Of a stretch of DNA of 64,000 bases, positions 10,763-23,339 are shown in pieces. The position numbers and the translations under genes are program-made. The DNA is from Macrotrachela quadricornifera (lineage: Eukaryota; Rotifera; Eurotatoria; Philodinida; Philodinidae): the NCBI GenBank assembly GCA_022393335.1, contig JAJEKB010021753.1, positions 53,266 through 117,265 of the forward strand. Direction: 5' to 3'. Every line of letters begins with the position of its first letter. Positions within the stretch are counted from its first letter, which is position 1. The notes under the pieces were generated by a model that saw only the letters and a list, made by a program, of their open reading frames with translations, ran no database searches and was not told where the DNA came from.

Positions 10763-11919
10763 ATGTCATCAGAATCACAAATTCCAACAAAGCAAAAATC
10801 CCTTCAATGGATAAAAGTTGGTGAAAAACCATTTCAGTTTACAGATTCAGCACCCGTCACGCAGCCAAAAGATCTAAATGAAAATGATGTCTTAATCCAA
10901 GTTTATTCAGCTGGTCTCAATCCTATAGATGGAAAAATGGCTGAAGGTTAAAATATTTTCTCAATTCAATTCATAATTAAACCCTAACTCTATTTATTTA
11001 ATATAGTAAACATGGCACACGTTCATTTACCAGCAGTTGTTGGTTATGATGTCAGTGGAGTGATTGTTGGTATTGGGAAGAATGTGAAAGATTTTCAAAT
11101 TGGTGACGAAGTACTTGGTTGTTTAAGTTTCAAACGTGGTGGTGCATTTCAAGAATATTGTGTTGCCGATGAGAATGTACTGATTAAAAAACCATCTGGA
11201 ATTAGTTTTGAACAAGCTGCTTCATTGGGAGTAGCATATCTTTCAGCATTGGATGGTCTTCAACATGTAAGAAATGATATAAAAGGGAAATCTGTTTACG
11301 TTCCTGGTGGATCTGGAGGTTAGTAAGCAACTTAGAGGATGACATTGATTTTATTTTGTCTATAGGAGTTGGTAATTTTATTGTACAAATTTGTAAAATT
11401 TTGGGTACTTCACCATTAATCACTTCTGCATCAAAAGAAGAAGGTATTAAATTATTAAAAGAAACCTATCAATGTGATTATGTTATCGATCACAGTAAAG
11501 AAGATGTACTTGCCAAAGTGAAAGAAATAACAAATGATCAAGGTGCTCAAATTGTCTTTGATACAACATATTTAGAATCAAGTTTTGAAAAATCAATACA
11601 TGCAACAGCGAATGGTGGTTCATGGATTGTTCTAGGAAGATTTGCTCAAGAAGGTAGTAAAGAAGAAAAAATATGTCAAGAACAAAATGTCAAATTAATT
11701 CATGCGGATTTGGGAAAATATTCAGCGAAGCCAGAATTTGAAGCAAAACGTTCCGAGTTTTTTCGAAATGGATTAAATGAAGCTTGCCAATGGATATTAC
11801 AAGGAAAATTAAAACCATACATTAATCAACAGCCAACTATTGAACAGATAGAAGAAGCAATTGATAAATTAAGAAAAGGAAAAAGTGGATTTGGAAAAGT
11901 TGTTGCCAAAATTCATTAA
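10763..11919 (+). CDS. Zinc-independent MDR oxidoreductase (quinone reductase-like)
   Basis: Three exons, 10763-10946, 11007-11318 and 11366-11919, join in phase 1 to give 349 residues. The N-terminal GroES-like fold includes AGLNPIDGKMAEG, VVGYDVSGVI and IGDEVLGC. The Rossmann domain has the nucleotide-binding turn VPGGSGGVGNF, spanning the second intron. The second half contains VIDHSKEDV and WIVLGRF. The catalytic and structural zinc cysteine cluster of classical alcohol dehydrogenases is absent, so the likely reaction is NADPH-dependent reduction of quinones or enones, as in zeta-crystallin/QOR relatives. The start is the first ATG after an upstream TTTTCAG-like tract. No neighbour suggests a pathway. 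Confidence 0.85.
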
Positions 11920-12409
11920 TACATAACTCAAACAGACATTTTTTTTGTAAACAAGCATTTAGATTCATTATTGTTAGATTTTTTTAACTTCAATATTATA
12001 AACTAGCTCATTCTAGATTCAAAAGGAAAGATGCCGATTCAGTGCATTGATTCCTGTACCATTATTTGGATTTATTTCATAAATAAATAGTTATTCATGA
12101 TCATTGAGAAAGAGTAGTATGAAGTGTTCCGAAAACATTACAAAGAGAAATGTGATTATTTGCCATACTTAAGGAGAGTTTATGGGATCTGATATCATAT
12201 AGTAGATTCAAAACACGGCACTTTCATTATTTTTCTAAAGGTAAATATTGAAGCAGTCAAATATTTACCGGTGTAAGATGACAAAGTCAATATTCTTCAT
12301 TCCTTTTTTTCATCCTTCTCATACTTTTTTTCCATTCATTCCTGCTTCTTATGAATAGACGTTAAGAATTTATTATAAAATCATAAATTTTCAGATTTCA
12401 GTCGAAGCA
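11920..12409. other. Intergenic spacer
   Basis: AT-rich spacer between the oxidoreductase and the DUF2431 gene. It contains AATAAATAAATAG-like polyadenylation signals near 12080 and a pyrimidine-rich stretch near 12300-12350. No gene seen. Confidence 0.5.
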
Positions 12410-14908
12410 ATGACTCAAACTACAGAGAAAAAACAATTAACACAAGATCTTGACGCTTCTGATGAGACATCTCGATCAGAAACCAATCAATCACTTCATT
12501 ACATTGGATTTCACATCTCACTAGATGTAAAGATCAAATTTATTCTGTTCAATGGAACAGTTCAAGCTAAGGTTTCTAATGTTGATAATCTAGTCCCCGT
12601 AGATCTACCTGAAATACCCAATCAATATAATGCCAGTTCGGTAACTGCTAAACTAAAGCAGTTATTACGGAATTTCCATTTACGTCCAATTTATCAGTCT
12701 GATCCTGAGAAGAAGGTTTCTTTTCAATTAATTCCACCTGAACAAAAAACATGGAAAAAAGAAGATAATGTACTAAACTTGCCTGATGATTCAGTATGGA
12801 TTTGCAGAAGAAATGGTACTATTAGTTATGCTTATGCCAACACTGTCACCACATGCGATTGGAATTCTGATACATCAACTGTAACTTCATATCAAACAAT
12901 GAAAATTACTGCCTTAGGAGAAAACAATGAAGATCATTTGGTTGTAGGAGATGAACAAGGAAATTTATTTATAGATGGTCAAGTTTTATCTACAGGAAAA
13001 CAAGTACCGATTGTAAATATTATTGTCTTACCTCTCATGATTTATTTGGTGAAATTTGAAGATAATGAGGAAAAGCTATTTCACAGGCAGTCAACGGGAC
13101 TTATTCCTTATCTGAATTCGAATACGCAGACATTTAGAGTATTAGACAACGGAGCAGTTGTAAGATGGACGGAAAATGAACTGAATATCTTGGAATATGA
13201 TTCCGCTAAAAACGATTACAAGGAAGTATTTACGCATAAAGATGAAAACATCATTGATATTCATGTGATTCCATATGGAAAATTCTTAGTCGTACACAAA
13301 GATGGTACAGAAACTTTATGGAATGTACAAGAAACAATTTCTATGTCTAAAATAAATGACAAATATATATCCAAGATTGCTGGGGGAAGAACTGGTCAAA
13401 ATTTGCTGCTTTTAGACGAAAAAACATTAGTACATGAAACTCGTGACAAACAACGAATAAAATTACGTTTTTATCAACAGCTAGAGAATGATCAAGAAAA
13501 TCTTTATCAAGCTGATGCAGCAGGCCAGTGGAACATCGATAGTATGATTTTGTTATCAGATGGTTCCATTATGTATGCAACAAATCCAACTCCATCAGGA
13601 ATTCATGTTGTTACACGCAATGGAAAGATTGTCTTTACCAATCACAAAGAATTACTTGATAATCAGAAAGTTAATGCGTTAAAAGAGTTAAGCGATGGTT
13701 CAGTTGCTGTCATATGTTCTCAATCTATTTTTGTTGTGAAACCAGAAATTCGTGACATGACAGAAAACATTGATTATCAAATTGAATTGGTTAGGCTGAA
13801 CCTTCAACATAATCCAGCTGATCTAGAATTGTATTCTAAATTAGCAAAACTTTATATTCAAAAACAAGATCAAAGCAACGAAAAACTATATCAACTTTAT
13901 TTATCCGGTTTACAAGCAGCTATGAATTCTAATCATCTGTATAAAGCTCGTCGTTATTATGAAAAAGCACGACAGATAAAACCCTGGTCCAACGAACCCT
14001 GTGAGGCATTTATATCATATCTTGAAATGACACCGCACAAAAAACTGAGAAGAAGAATCCACCTTGACCTATTTGCATTAACAAAGAATGCAGAAAACTT
14101 ACCCAAAAATCTAACGAACAGAAGATGTAAAACAAGATTACTGATTGGTGAACGCGATTTTTCTTTTACTGAGGCTCTCATCAATAAACATTCATTTACT
14201 CATCCAAACCTGTCTAAAGCTATCATTGCTACGGAGCTGACCGCTATTCATCTGGAACCACATGCAGCACCTCAAAAACAAGAAAAAATAAATCTATCTA
14301 AAAAACGAATTATCAATCTCACAGAGCGTGGTGTTAAGGTACTTTTTGATATTGATGGCACACAAATCGATCGAACTTTCAATGGAATTGTCCTTATGGC
14401 GAACTGAATGCAAAAGCAAGAGAGAAATTTAAAGTTATCATACCGCTTTTTTTTCAATCATGTTCTCAATTGCAATAACCTGGTGATAGAGTTCATGTCA
14501 CTTTAGTACAGAAAAGTGATAACTATTGGAAGAAAAGACAAAAAGAAAATCCAATTGTTCTTGGGTCGACCAAAGCAGGATATCGTTTAATTGGAAAGCG
14601 CAGTTTTCGACCATATGGTGAAGAGCGGTATTTCGGATACATTTATATCAAGACAGGGACAACAGAAAGATATGCAAAGGGCGGAGAAAAACAAGAATTT
14701 ATTTTTAAAAAAACAGATAAAGTATTAGCACAAACAACTTAAGAGATGGCGCACGAATTAATAGATCCTTAAAAAAAACGAATACTGCATCGAGACAGAT
14801 AATGTAAACACGCAGAATCTTCCACTTGAAGACTGCTATTTTGTATGCAGCACAGATGAAGACTCCTCAGATTATTATGAATCTGATTCTGACGATGAGT
14901 GGATGTAG
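12410..14908 (+). pseudogene. DUF2431 (BMT5-like) protein with broken 3' end
   Basis: The first open part, 12410-14407, encodes 665 residues. A beta-rich, propeller-like region (repeated short strands such as DGSIMYATN and DGSVAVIC) is followed by a helical TPR-like stretch (YKARRYYEKARQIKPWSNEP). The start of a DUF2431 Rossmann domain follows (RLLIGERDFSFTEAL; compare the GEGDFSFS signature of 25S rRNA uridine-N3 methyltransferases). The frame then stops at 14405. The domain clearly continues in another frame from about 14401 (AREKFKVIIPLFFQSCSQLQ), meets a TAA at 14479, and resumes with GDRVHVTLVQKSDNYW to a stop at 14740-14742. An acidic tail (DSSDYYESDSDDEWM) lies in a further frame to 14908. 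So there is one frameshift, at least one nonsense codon and probably another frameshift. An unusual intron is the alternative, but no GT-AG pair fits. Confidence 0.65.
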
Positions 14909-15284
14909 CACGGTGGAAACATCACTTAAATAAAGCGATTTTTAAATATCTTTTATTCGTGTCTATCGATGGTCGAAGTAGATCATTCATCAATTAGGTT
15001 TTATCTTGTTCGCGTTTGCTTTAAATGATTCATAAAATAAATAAAAAAAAGAATCGTAAACGAAATATATTTACACCGACATTCAACCAATTATAGTTGA
15101 TTTGCGATACTTTATCTACAATTTTTTTCTTACAACTTCAAGATTTTTTTTTTTATATGTTCGAACAGTAGGGTGATTTAAAGTCAGCAAACATTGTCCA
15201 GTGTCAACTGCACGTTCGTAAAACGGAATTGTTTTTGAATACTCATGCATATTTGCATGAACTCATCCGATGTTGTTATAGTCA

Positions 15285-16993
15285 CTCACCAAATCTCGAT
15301 GATTTCGAAGGCTTTTTTGAGATACGGCAATGCTTTAATGTATTTGCTGATGTTGTTATACACGCTAGCAATATTATGGTAGGAAGAAGACAGAACTGGA
15401 TCATTCGAAGGAAGTATTTGTTAATAAATCGTCATTGCTCTTTCTGAAAAATACAAAACCAATGCTATTCAGTGATGTGACCAAATCTAGATGATTTGAA
15501 GGAAGTAGTCTTTGGTGGGCTTCAATGACTCTTTCAACATATGAAAAAGCTTCTAAGTAGTCGCTCACGTTAATATACGTCACAGCAATGTTGTTTTAAG
15601 TAGTAATAAAGTCGGGATGATTGGAAGGAAGAGTTTTTTCGTAGATTTTGAGGCACTTTTTGTGAAAAGAAAGTGCCTGAATATGATCTCCTAAATTATC
15701 TTTGGCACTACCAAGGAAATGATACAAATACGACTTGAAATAATCATCTGTTGTTGGATTGAGTAATGTCTGGTATCCATGTTCAGCCCTATTGAACTCG
15801 CCTAACTTAATTAACAGCTAACCAAATCGATGCTAACCTCTTTCACCTTCGGACTCCTTTCTGAGTCGTTCAGTGAGAACAGTGAGCTTCGAATCATTGT
15901 CACTCGTTAGAGTGAGTTTCATCTCCCAAAACCTATTGTTATCGTCGATTTGTTTTATTTTGCCGATATGAAAAACCGTGTGTATAAAAAATAGCTAATA
16001 TTATTAATATTGTATTGGCGAAAAATACAGACGAAATCGATCTATTAATAGTTATTTCAAAGATAATTCCGATCGATTGACGATTACCTAGACTACTCTC
16101 AACATACGTATAAACAACGTCTCGTTCATTACTTGTAAATAAAAAATTTTTAAATAAAAGAGGTCCACTTTTGATTTTTTGCATTTCATTAAAATCTGCT
16201 TCTGATAAACTCTGACCGTGATAGACTACAAATAATGATTTTGCATGATCATTGATTTTTTTTGAATGAAGATCGCGAATGAAAAAGCCCATTTTGATAA
16301 TTATATGAACTTGTCGAGTGTGTAAAGTCTCATTCAACATGGAATAGATAAAAAAAAAAGATCAATTTACCACCAAATGAGTGAGTGAAGATGATAGTTT
16401 TGTTCGAATTGTTCAATCGTGGTCAAATCAAGTGCTCATGATAATTACAGATTGTTCATTATAATCAATCTCGAACAGAATTTCGTTAAGTATTTGTATA
16501 TATGTCATATGTCACTGTCTGAAATAAAACCGACTGAAACAGCATCTTGATTATATTGTTGAGTAGAGTGTTCCAGTGATTTGATAAGGTTATTAGTTTG
16601 TGTGAAACACTTCTTGCTTTACTCCACGAATTTGTCCATAATTCAGATATAGATTACATAAATTGAATCCAGTTGAGGTACATCATGAATTAGATTGATT
16701 AATCGGGGACCAGAATCATTGGATATAATCAGCAACACCTTTTCATCTTTGATTTTAGTAAGAAAATCAATGTATTGATCAACATCGATGAATGTATTGA
16801 TAGTACTGACAAAACGTCGTAGGTAGGCGAATAAATGACTGAAGCAATCGTCTGATTCATCTATATTGGTATCCAACCAAATAATACTAAAGTTTTGAAT
16901 AACACGCGGTGGTGTGTTCATAGTAATAGACTTTGAAGTTGTAGCGGTGATTGATGTTACATTCACATCTTTTGAACATACAGATAACTCCAT
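15285..16993 (-). pseudogene. ADP-ribosyltransferase/TPR gene, decayed
   Basis: Read on the minus strand, the parts come in the order of a known architecture. First is an N-terminal domain (16643-16993; NFSIIWLDTNIDE, DVPQLDSIYVIYI). A linker with frameshifts follows, then an arginine ADP-ribosyltransferase-like core (15960-16340; VVYHGQSLSEADFNEM, NFLFTSNERDV, IGIIFEITI). Last come kinesin-light-chain-type TPRs (15285-15780; HIQALSFHKKCLKIYEKTLP, DYLEAFSYVERVIEAHQRLL). Several stop codons and frame changes interrupt it, for example TAGs in the linker before the TPRs and TAA after FITT. ARTs transfer ADP-ribose from NAD to protein arginines; this copy cannot make a full product. Confidence 0.7.
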
Positions 16994-17099
16994 TGTCTTT
17001 TCTTCGTCGATAAAATTCTTTCTTAAAAAAACGAACAGTAGATCTTGTTATTGATAATGCAGAAGCGATGCTACTTCTGCACAAAACAAGCAATTCACA

Positions 17100-18125
17100 A
17101 ATGTCTTGTTCCAGCTTTATGAAAAAGTCTTATTTTGGTTAGACCATTCATCATGGAAAGTAAACAAGTCACAAAGACACGAAAAAATAGCAAAGCACAA
17201 GAGGGAATTTTCCAGATAAGTTGGGCCTAATAAAAATTTTTCATTCGAAATCTCAACTATCTTATATAGAATGAAAGGGCTCGATAACTTGAGTATTCTA
17301 TGTGGTAGAATTTTATATTTTAAATGTAATCATATAATACAGTTCTGTACGGGTTAAGTCATGAATCTTATTTCATTTTGCAGTTTAATTCGATTAGAAC
17401 TGCTCATGATCGCATTTTAACTACCACTTTTCATCAGAAAAATTGCTCAAATTACAGAGTTCTCGCTCCTTCTGTATAAGACAGCTTTGCTTTTGAATCA
17501 AAAAAAATTTATGAAGACCAATTTGTCTAGCAAATTCATCTCCATCTTTTTCTAAAAAAAGTCAATAGACTAGAAATCAATCACCAAATAAAGAATAGAA
17601 AATATATTTAGATGAAAAATCTGTCGCATTAACAAAAAAAATTGAAGAGTTGCAAACAATAAATTAGATAAAAAGAAAGGAAGAGAATGAATGAAAAAGA
17701 CATGAATGGGGTAGAGTATTGAATATATAAGGTGGAAGAATGGAATTAATCGAATAAAAAAATCGAATGTATAGAAAAGAATGCTATACAGTATATAAAA
17801 ATGTAAAAAACAAATCAAACTTTTGTCTTAGAAGGATGAAATCAAAAATTAGTCTCATATTTGAGTCAGATGCCAGTTATGCTCATGGTATCAATGGTTC
17901 TATTCGATCTAGTTTGCTCAGCAATTCAGTTTAAGATCTTGTTCAGAAAGAAAAAGTTCCGACGATTCACCTCCTACTTTGATCGACGATAAAAATGTTG
18001 AAAAGTAAAAATGTAGAGTATTAAAATCTCGAAAGTAAGAATATTGACTGGAATTAAAGCGATTGATAAAAACATCGAAACATGCCTTTCGTGATATTCC
18101 GGACGTTTGAAATTAATAAAAAGAT
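17100..18125. other. AT-rich intergenic region
   Basis: No supported gene. It contains A-rich and low-complexity stretches (17570-17820) whose long frames are Phe/Ile-rich and compositionally driven. Confidence 0.5.
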
Positions 18126-18908
18126 CAGGGCTGCAAAATCCAAATTTACAAAATCAGGAGAAAATCCCGAAGATTTTTATCAAAATTAGAGCGTTTTATG
18201 GTTGTCTTTTTTCAAGGAAAACTAGAATTTTCGTTTGCACAAATAATTCATATCTTCTGCTAATGAAATAATGGCCAAATTTTTTCTGCAATACTTTATA
18301 TATAATAAGAGAAAAAATAAAGATAACCGTGGATTCAATAATACTATTTATTTCGCAATCACTCACAAAGTACACAAAAGACAGCAAGTAAATTCTACTT
18401 AAAAATTGAGCTAAAAATATCAGTATATAGAAACTATAAATTATCATTTATACTGTCCATGGTACCTTACCAATATGACTAAATTTTTCTGATGATCGAA
18501 TGTATTTCAATAAATCTTGATTTCTCAGAAGATGATCATAAAATTCTGCATAGTTATATTGACCGTTCACTTGAATATTTAATTCTGCATCTAGAAGAAC
18601 ATGCTTCAAGCTATTTCGATTGTTATTCCACAAAAGTTGCATGTGACTGAATACTAATTATTGTGAAAGTTAATTGATAACTTTAGTTTTATAAATAACA
18701 ACAAAATTAATATATTTTCTTATTGTTTGTTATGTTCATTTAATAGACCGATGCTTGTGTTTTTTTTTCTTTTACTTATCTCATGTCGATAATTCAAATT
18801 GTCACTAAAAGTCAATGCAAGAAGAAAATCTCAAAAAACTAGCTTCTGATACCAGGAGATTTTTTAATCAGGAGTCTCCTGGCTAAATCAGGAGGTTTGA
18901 CAGTCCTG
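18126..18908. mobile_element. Non-autonomous hAT-type element
   Basis: The left end CAGGGCTGCAAAATCC (18126) matches the reverse complement of the right end, CAGGACTGTCAAACCTCC (18908 inward), typical of hAT terminal repeats. Subterminal TCAGGAG/CTCCTG motifs repeat at both ends, including an 8-bp hairpin CCAGGAGA...TCTCCTGG near 18852-18880. No transposase is recognisable inside. No convincing 8-bp target-site duplication flanks it, so the insertion is old or the limits are slightly off. Confidence 0.5.
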
Positions 18909-19272
18909 GTTAACATATCTCGTCCATTGATCACCATCGAGTTTGATCATCCACTGAAAACTACTTTTTAATGCAACCTATACTATTTGACTCAAATAGC
19001 AGTTTACAGAAAAATACAACGTCCAACAAATGATCATACCTGTAACTATAGACAATGCGATACCAACTATGTAACAAGTATCTGCTGTCGAATAAATCTT
19101 TCACGAGTCTAGCGCACAGTTCATGATTGATCGAATCATTAGAAACAAATCAATAGAGAATGGAACGCAAAGTAGATATAGATGTAACCAGTTTCGGCAA
19201 ATCATAACTTTTTTAGTTTTAATTAAGTTATCAACAATGTTTGTGTCTGACAGTATGGGAACACAACTAAAC

Positions 19273-19540
19273 CTGAATTGATCATTAATATCAATAGCAA
19301 TATATCGTTGCTTTGCTGATTGGAACTCAAAATTAACGATCAGACCAGAAATTGAGCTTTTGTTTAATGAATTTCTTTCATGTTTGTGAGCCATATAGCT
19401 GAGGATATAAATGTACCTATCGAGAAAGAGGATTATCATTCCATCTACACACCCCCAAACTCACACTCCATAATTATTTCCACTACAGCTGAGCTCACTT
19501 GTAGAACACTAATTATTGTAAGCAACAAAACTGTTTTCAT
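19273..19540 (-). CDS. Putative secreted protein, 5' exons only
   Basis: On the minus strand an ATG at 19540 opens a typical signal peptide (MKTVLLLTIISVLQVSSA) followed by VVEIIMECEFGG. A short intron (GTAGAT...GATAG, 19448-19417) then joins, in phase 2, an exon 19273-19416 encoding YILSYMAHKHERNSLNKSS and beyond. That exon ends at a GTTTAG donor-like site. No downstream exon could be assigned with confidence. The product is unknown; it may be a truncated gene. Confidence 0.35.
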
Positions 19541-19894
19541 TTCAGTTTCTAGTTGCAGATGTGGGGAATCATCAAATTCTATCTCACATTTACATATTGA
19601 GTTTCAAATATGCAAAATAAATATCTGACCTAAAATAAAGCTCAATCGAATAAACAAAAATATTCCTTATGGTCACGAAAAGAAATGACAATTGAATTTA
19701 TTTTCTGATAATCAATTAATATGCATAAATGAAAAAAATTAATTTTCTCAAGGATTCCTAATATCATGTAAATTTTATAATGAATAATCGCTAATAATTT
19801 ATGTGATTGATGTGTAACATAACATGCTATTCTTTAGTACATAATCTTTCTTATTTGCATGGATCTATTTCCTGCGACAGTTTTCTTTTTAATC

Positions 19895-22538
19895 CTACCA
19901 ATCATCGGAACTCAGTTCAATCGATTCTGTTGGTGCAGAGTTTAAATTCGATGATTCAGTACGATTCACGATATGTTTTCTTGTGAGAGCATTATTTTCC
20001 TTTCCATTTTCCCATTGCTTAGTTATTTCCTGTTTGATCTCATTAATGGGAATCGTATCCATTGTTGATTCGTTTTTACTTGTGATTAATAAACAGCGTT
20101 GATTCAAGTTGTCTTTATCTTGTACTTTAGCGAGTTTCTTCTGAAGTTTTTTACCAGAAGATCGATTTACAATTTGCACATGAATATTATATTTGTCTTC
20201 CAAAGCACGTAAATTTTGACCATTTCGTCCAATGAAATGACCAGTTCTTCTGAGACGTTCTCGGAAAGAAACTTCCGAATCGAATGAAAGAAGTAAGAAA
20301 TGAATCGATTCATCGAAATCAGTAGGATCGATACTTGCTTCTTTCCATTGCTTAACTATTCGTTCTTTAACCTGATCAATCGGAATTACATTCGTTGTTG
20401 ATTTGTCTTTTTTGGTGATAAATAAGTAGAGATTATCCTGATTATTTTGATCTTGTTCTTCACTATTTTCTTGTAATGCAATGAGCTTTCGAAAATATTT
20501 TTCATTAGAAGATTCATTGATAATATGTAGACGCACATTGTATTCATCTTCCAAATTGCGTAAATTTTCGCCTTTTTTTCCAATAAAACGGCCCATTATT
20601 TCGCGACGTTCTTTCGACGAAAGTCCCGATTTGAATGAAAGACACAAGTACTGAAACGGTTTATTTGATTCATTATGATCGAAAGTAAATTCTCTTTCAA
20701 TAAATCGAATCTCATTTGCTTCTTCCCATTTCTCAGTTATTTCTTGTTTAATATTATCGATAGGAATTGCATCTGTCACCAATTTACTTTTTCTTCTGAT
20801 TAACACATAGAGTTCAACCTCATTAACTATATTTCGTATTTCAATATTATCTTGTACTTTGATGATTTTCTTAAGAAGTCGTTGCTTAGAAGATTTATCG
20901 ATAATGTTAATGCAGACATCATATTTATCTTGTAGACTTTTTAAATTTTGACCTTCCTTTCCAATTAAACGACAAATTCTTTTGTCACGTTCTCGAAAGT
21001 TTGTTTCTGACTCAAATGGAAGAGTAAAAACATGAAAAGGTTTCTGTAATTCTGGTTTCATTGATCGATCTGATTCGATTTCCTCACATATACTAACCAA
21101 TACATTAAGATCGATCACATTTAAGCCTAAAATGAAAATGAACATATTTTTATATAAGATTCACACTCATACTATTTACCTGTTTTCCCATTACATGAAC
21201 AACATCGTTTTGATAATTCATGATAAGTCTGTGTTTTAAACTTTTTCGTACGTCGAATTAAATTAACAGCATGGTTAAATTTTGATTGATACTTAGAATT
21301 ATGTACAATACATCCATCGATTATTGTTATAACTTTAAAGTTTTCTAACACTGAAATAAACAATTATTATAGATTTAAAGGAAGAAATCGATCGAAATGA
21401 AAATAAAAATAATTAAATCATTTCAGTCGATATCTCGTTTAAAGTTACAGATTAAGTCTTCATTCTGTTTCAAAACATAAATAAAAGATAATTAAGGTAT
21501 CTCATATAACATAATTACTCGCTATATTTTGAAACTTTTGCAATATTTTTCGAATTCATGCAATCGAAAAAGTTAAAATATCATCAAAATTGATTTTGAT
21601 ATACAGGCAATATCAGTAAATTTCCGATATTTCATTTTTATATTTTTGTCTTATTAATTATTCTAATAGAACTATTTCAGGTAGAGAAGAAATTAAGTAA
21701 TATTTTCTTTTGACATACTATTGAAATAAGTAAAACAGTAATTCATAGATCTTGATCTCTACAAGACAAACTTCTCAGATTGGTACAAATCAATGTATAA
21801 GAGAAAAGTCCAAACAATCAATGGATTATATTCAATCAGAAGTCGAATATCTAATACCATCAATTATACTTCATAGGGAACAGAACTACATTAGTTTTAC
21901 ATTATATGCATAATGAACAGGAACATCAGTCTATACACATTGTTAATATTAAATAAGTGACGTACCTTTCAAAAACTCGTCCTCTATACTTTCTTCATTG
22001 CATGATGCATATTCATCATCTATATACTCATCATTACTTGTCAAACTTGAGTCTTGTGATGTTTCATCATCTCTTGTGTCAACAGGATATTCATTATTTA
22101 TCTCTTCTTCATTAGGATTATCTGCTTCTATTTTCATCAACAATTTTCTAAATATGTAAATAACAGTTACATGATAAATATACCATTATCAACTTTGATA
22201 ATTTAACAAACCTGTTTACATTTGATGAAGAAGCTAAAGACAACATGATATCCTCACAAGTTTCACGTAGGATTTCAATATCAATAGTGTTTAATCCTAA
22301 ATTGAAAATAAACCATATAAAGAAATGATTGAAAACGTATATATATTTCACCAAATTCATTTTCAAAATGTATCAATTAATTATATTTACCTTGTTTTCC
22401 TTCACATGAACAACATCGTTTCGGTAATTCTCGATAAACATCATTAGAAAACGTGTTCTCACGACGAAGTTGATTAACAGCAGCATGAAAGTTAGATACA
22501 TTCTTACGAGAATGTACAATACATTCGTTAGTCGCCAT
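19895..22538 (-). CDS. Triple KH-domain RNA-binding-type protein
   Basis: Five exons on the minus strand, 22391-22538, 22212-22296, 21966-22147, 21180-21350 and 19895-21126, join in frame to 605 residues. Exons 1-2 encode a Cys-containing module (RCCSCEGKQ) and a GLNTIDIEILRETCEDI helix. Exon 3 is very acidic. Exon 4 and the start of exon 5 repeat the first module (RCCSCNGKTG, GLNVIDLNVLVSICEEI). The big last exon carries three tandem KH-like units of about 130 residues with GxxG loops GKEG, GKKG and GRNG, each followed by ITxxW. KH domains bind single-stranded RNA or DNA. Exon 1 may start earlier: a TTTCAG acceptor at 22556 and in-frame homology with exon 4 (ITI..CIVHS) suggest an additional 5' exon. 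Confidence 0.8.
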
Positions 22539-22639
22539 CTCAATCGTTATGCACTCTGAAATTTATGAGAACACGTCTATTTAAATACAAAGATAATCGA
22601 ATGCTAAAGAGAAAAAAACCCTGATTTGTATCTTGCAAA

Positions 22640-23310
22640 AATACCCACTAGAATGTTAGTAATATAACTATTTGCGCCAAAAACAAGTAAAATATGTGTG
22701 AAAAAAAGATAAGAATATTTCTATTTATGTCGCAAGACATTATTGCACATACATGTTGAAATTTTTGTTGGCTTTCTATACATTGTGTAATTTCTCTTCT
22801 GATGCCAATTAAACGGAGATTAACCAACTTAAATTTTTCGTTACAGCAAAATTTTATGAACTTATAAAACAATTAATTCTCTTTATTAAAAAAAACAACA
22901 AGTTTTTAGTAGTGCAACTTAAGTAAAAAACCGCTTAGTTATGTATGTAATGTCAAAGAAAAGAAAAAACAATGGTTATATATGAGATAAAGACAATTAG
23001 AACTTTTATTTATCATCTATCTTGATAAAGTACTAAAAGTCAGTCATTAGTTGACAATATATAAAAAACAAATTTATTATAAAAACTATCATACCGAACA
23101 CTTTCTATATTAACACATTCAACCGGATGGATGTCAACGGTGCGATCCGTTGTTTTCTGATAACGGATGAACCATAATGACTGACAAAACTTTGCATTTC
23201 GTATTTTAATCTCTAAAGATGTCGTATTAGGAATGAAAAATATATCAAAAGATGCAGCGTGAAAAGTTTTACAAATTGGAAAGTGAAGTTCAGAAAAAAG
23301 CAAAATTTCG
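22640..23310 (-). CDS. Unrecognised exons upstream of the KH gene
   Basis: Two open stretches on the minus strand (23040-23303 and 22648-22872) are plausible exons. The first runs through TFHAASFDIFFIPNTTSLEI and WFIRYQKTTDRTVDIHPVE to a GTATGA donor-like site near 23090. The second includes LVNLRLIGIRREITQCIESQ. Composition is more coding-like than the flanks, but no domain is recognised. They could be 5' exons of the KH gene or a separate small gene. Confidence 0.3.
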
Positions 23311-23339
23311 TGCGACCAATGTTTGATAGCAAGTAGTGG

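Noticed and set aside
17570..17818. 82-codon hydrophobic frame as membrane protein
   Set aside because: Phe/Ile/Leu-only composition driven by AT-rich, low-complexity DNA.
18196..18642. Two minus-strand frames as exons with a GTAAGG donor
   Set aside because: They fall inside the hAT-type element and have no recognisable domain; the donor match may be chance.
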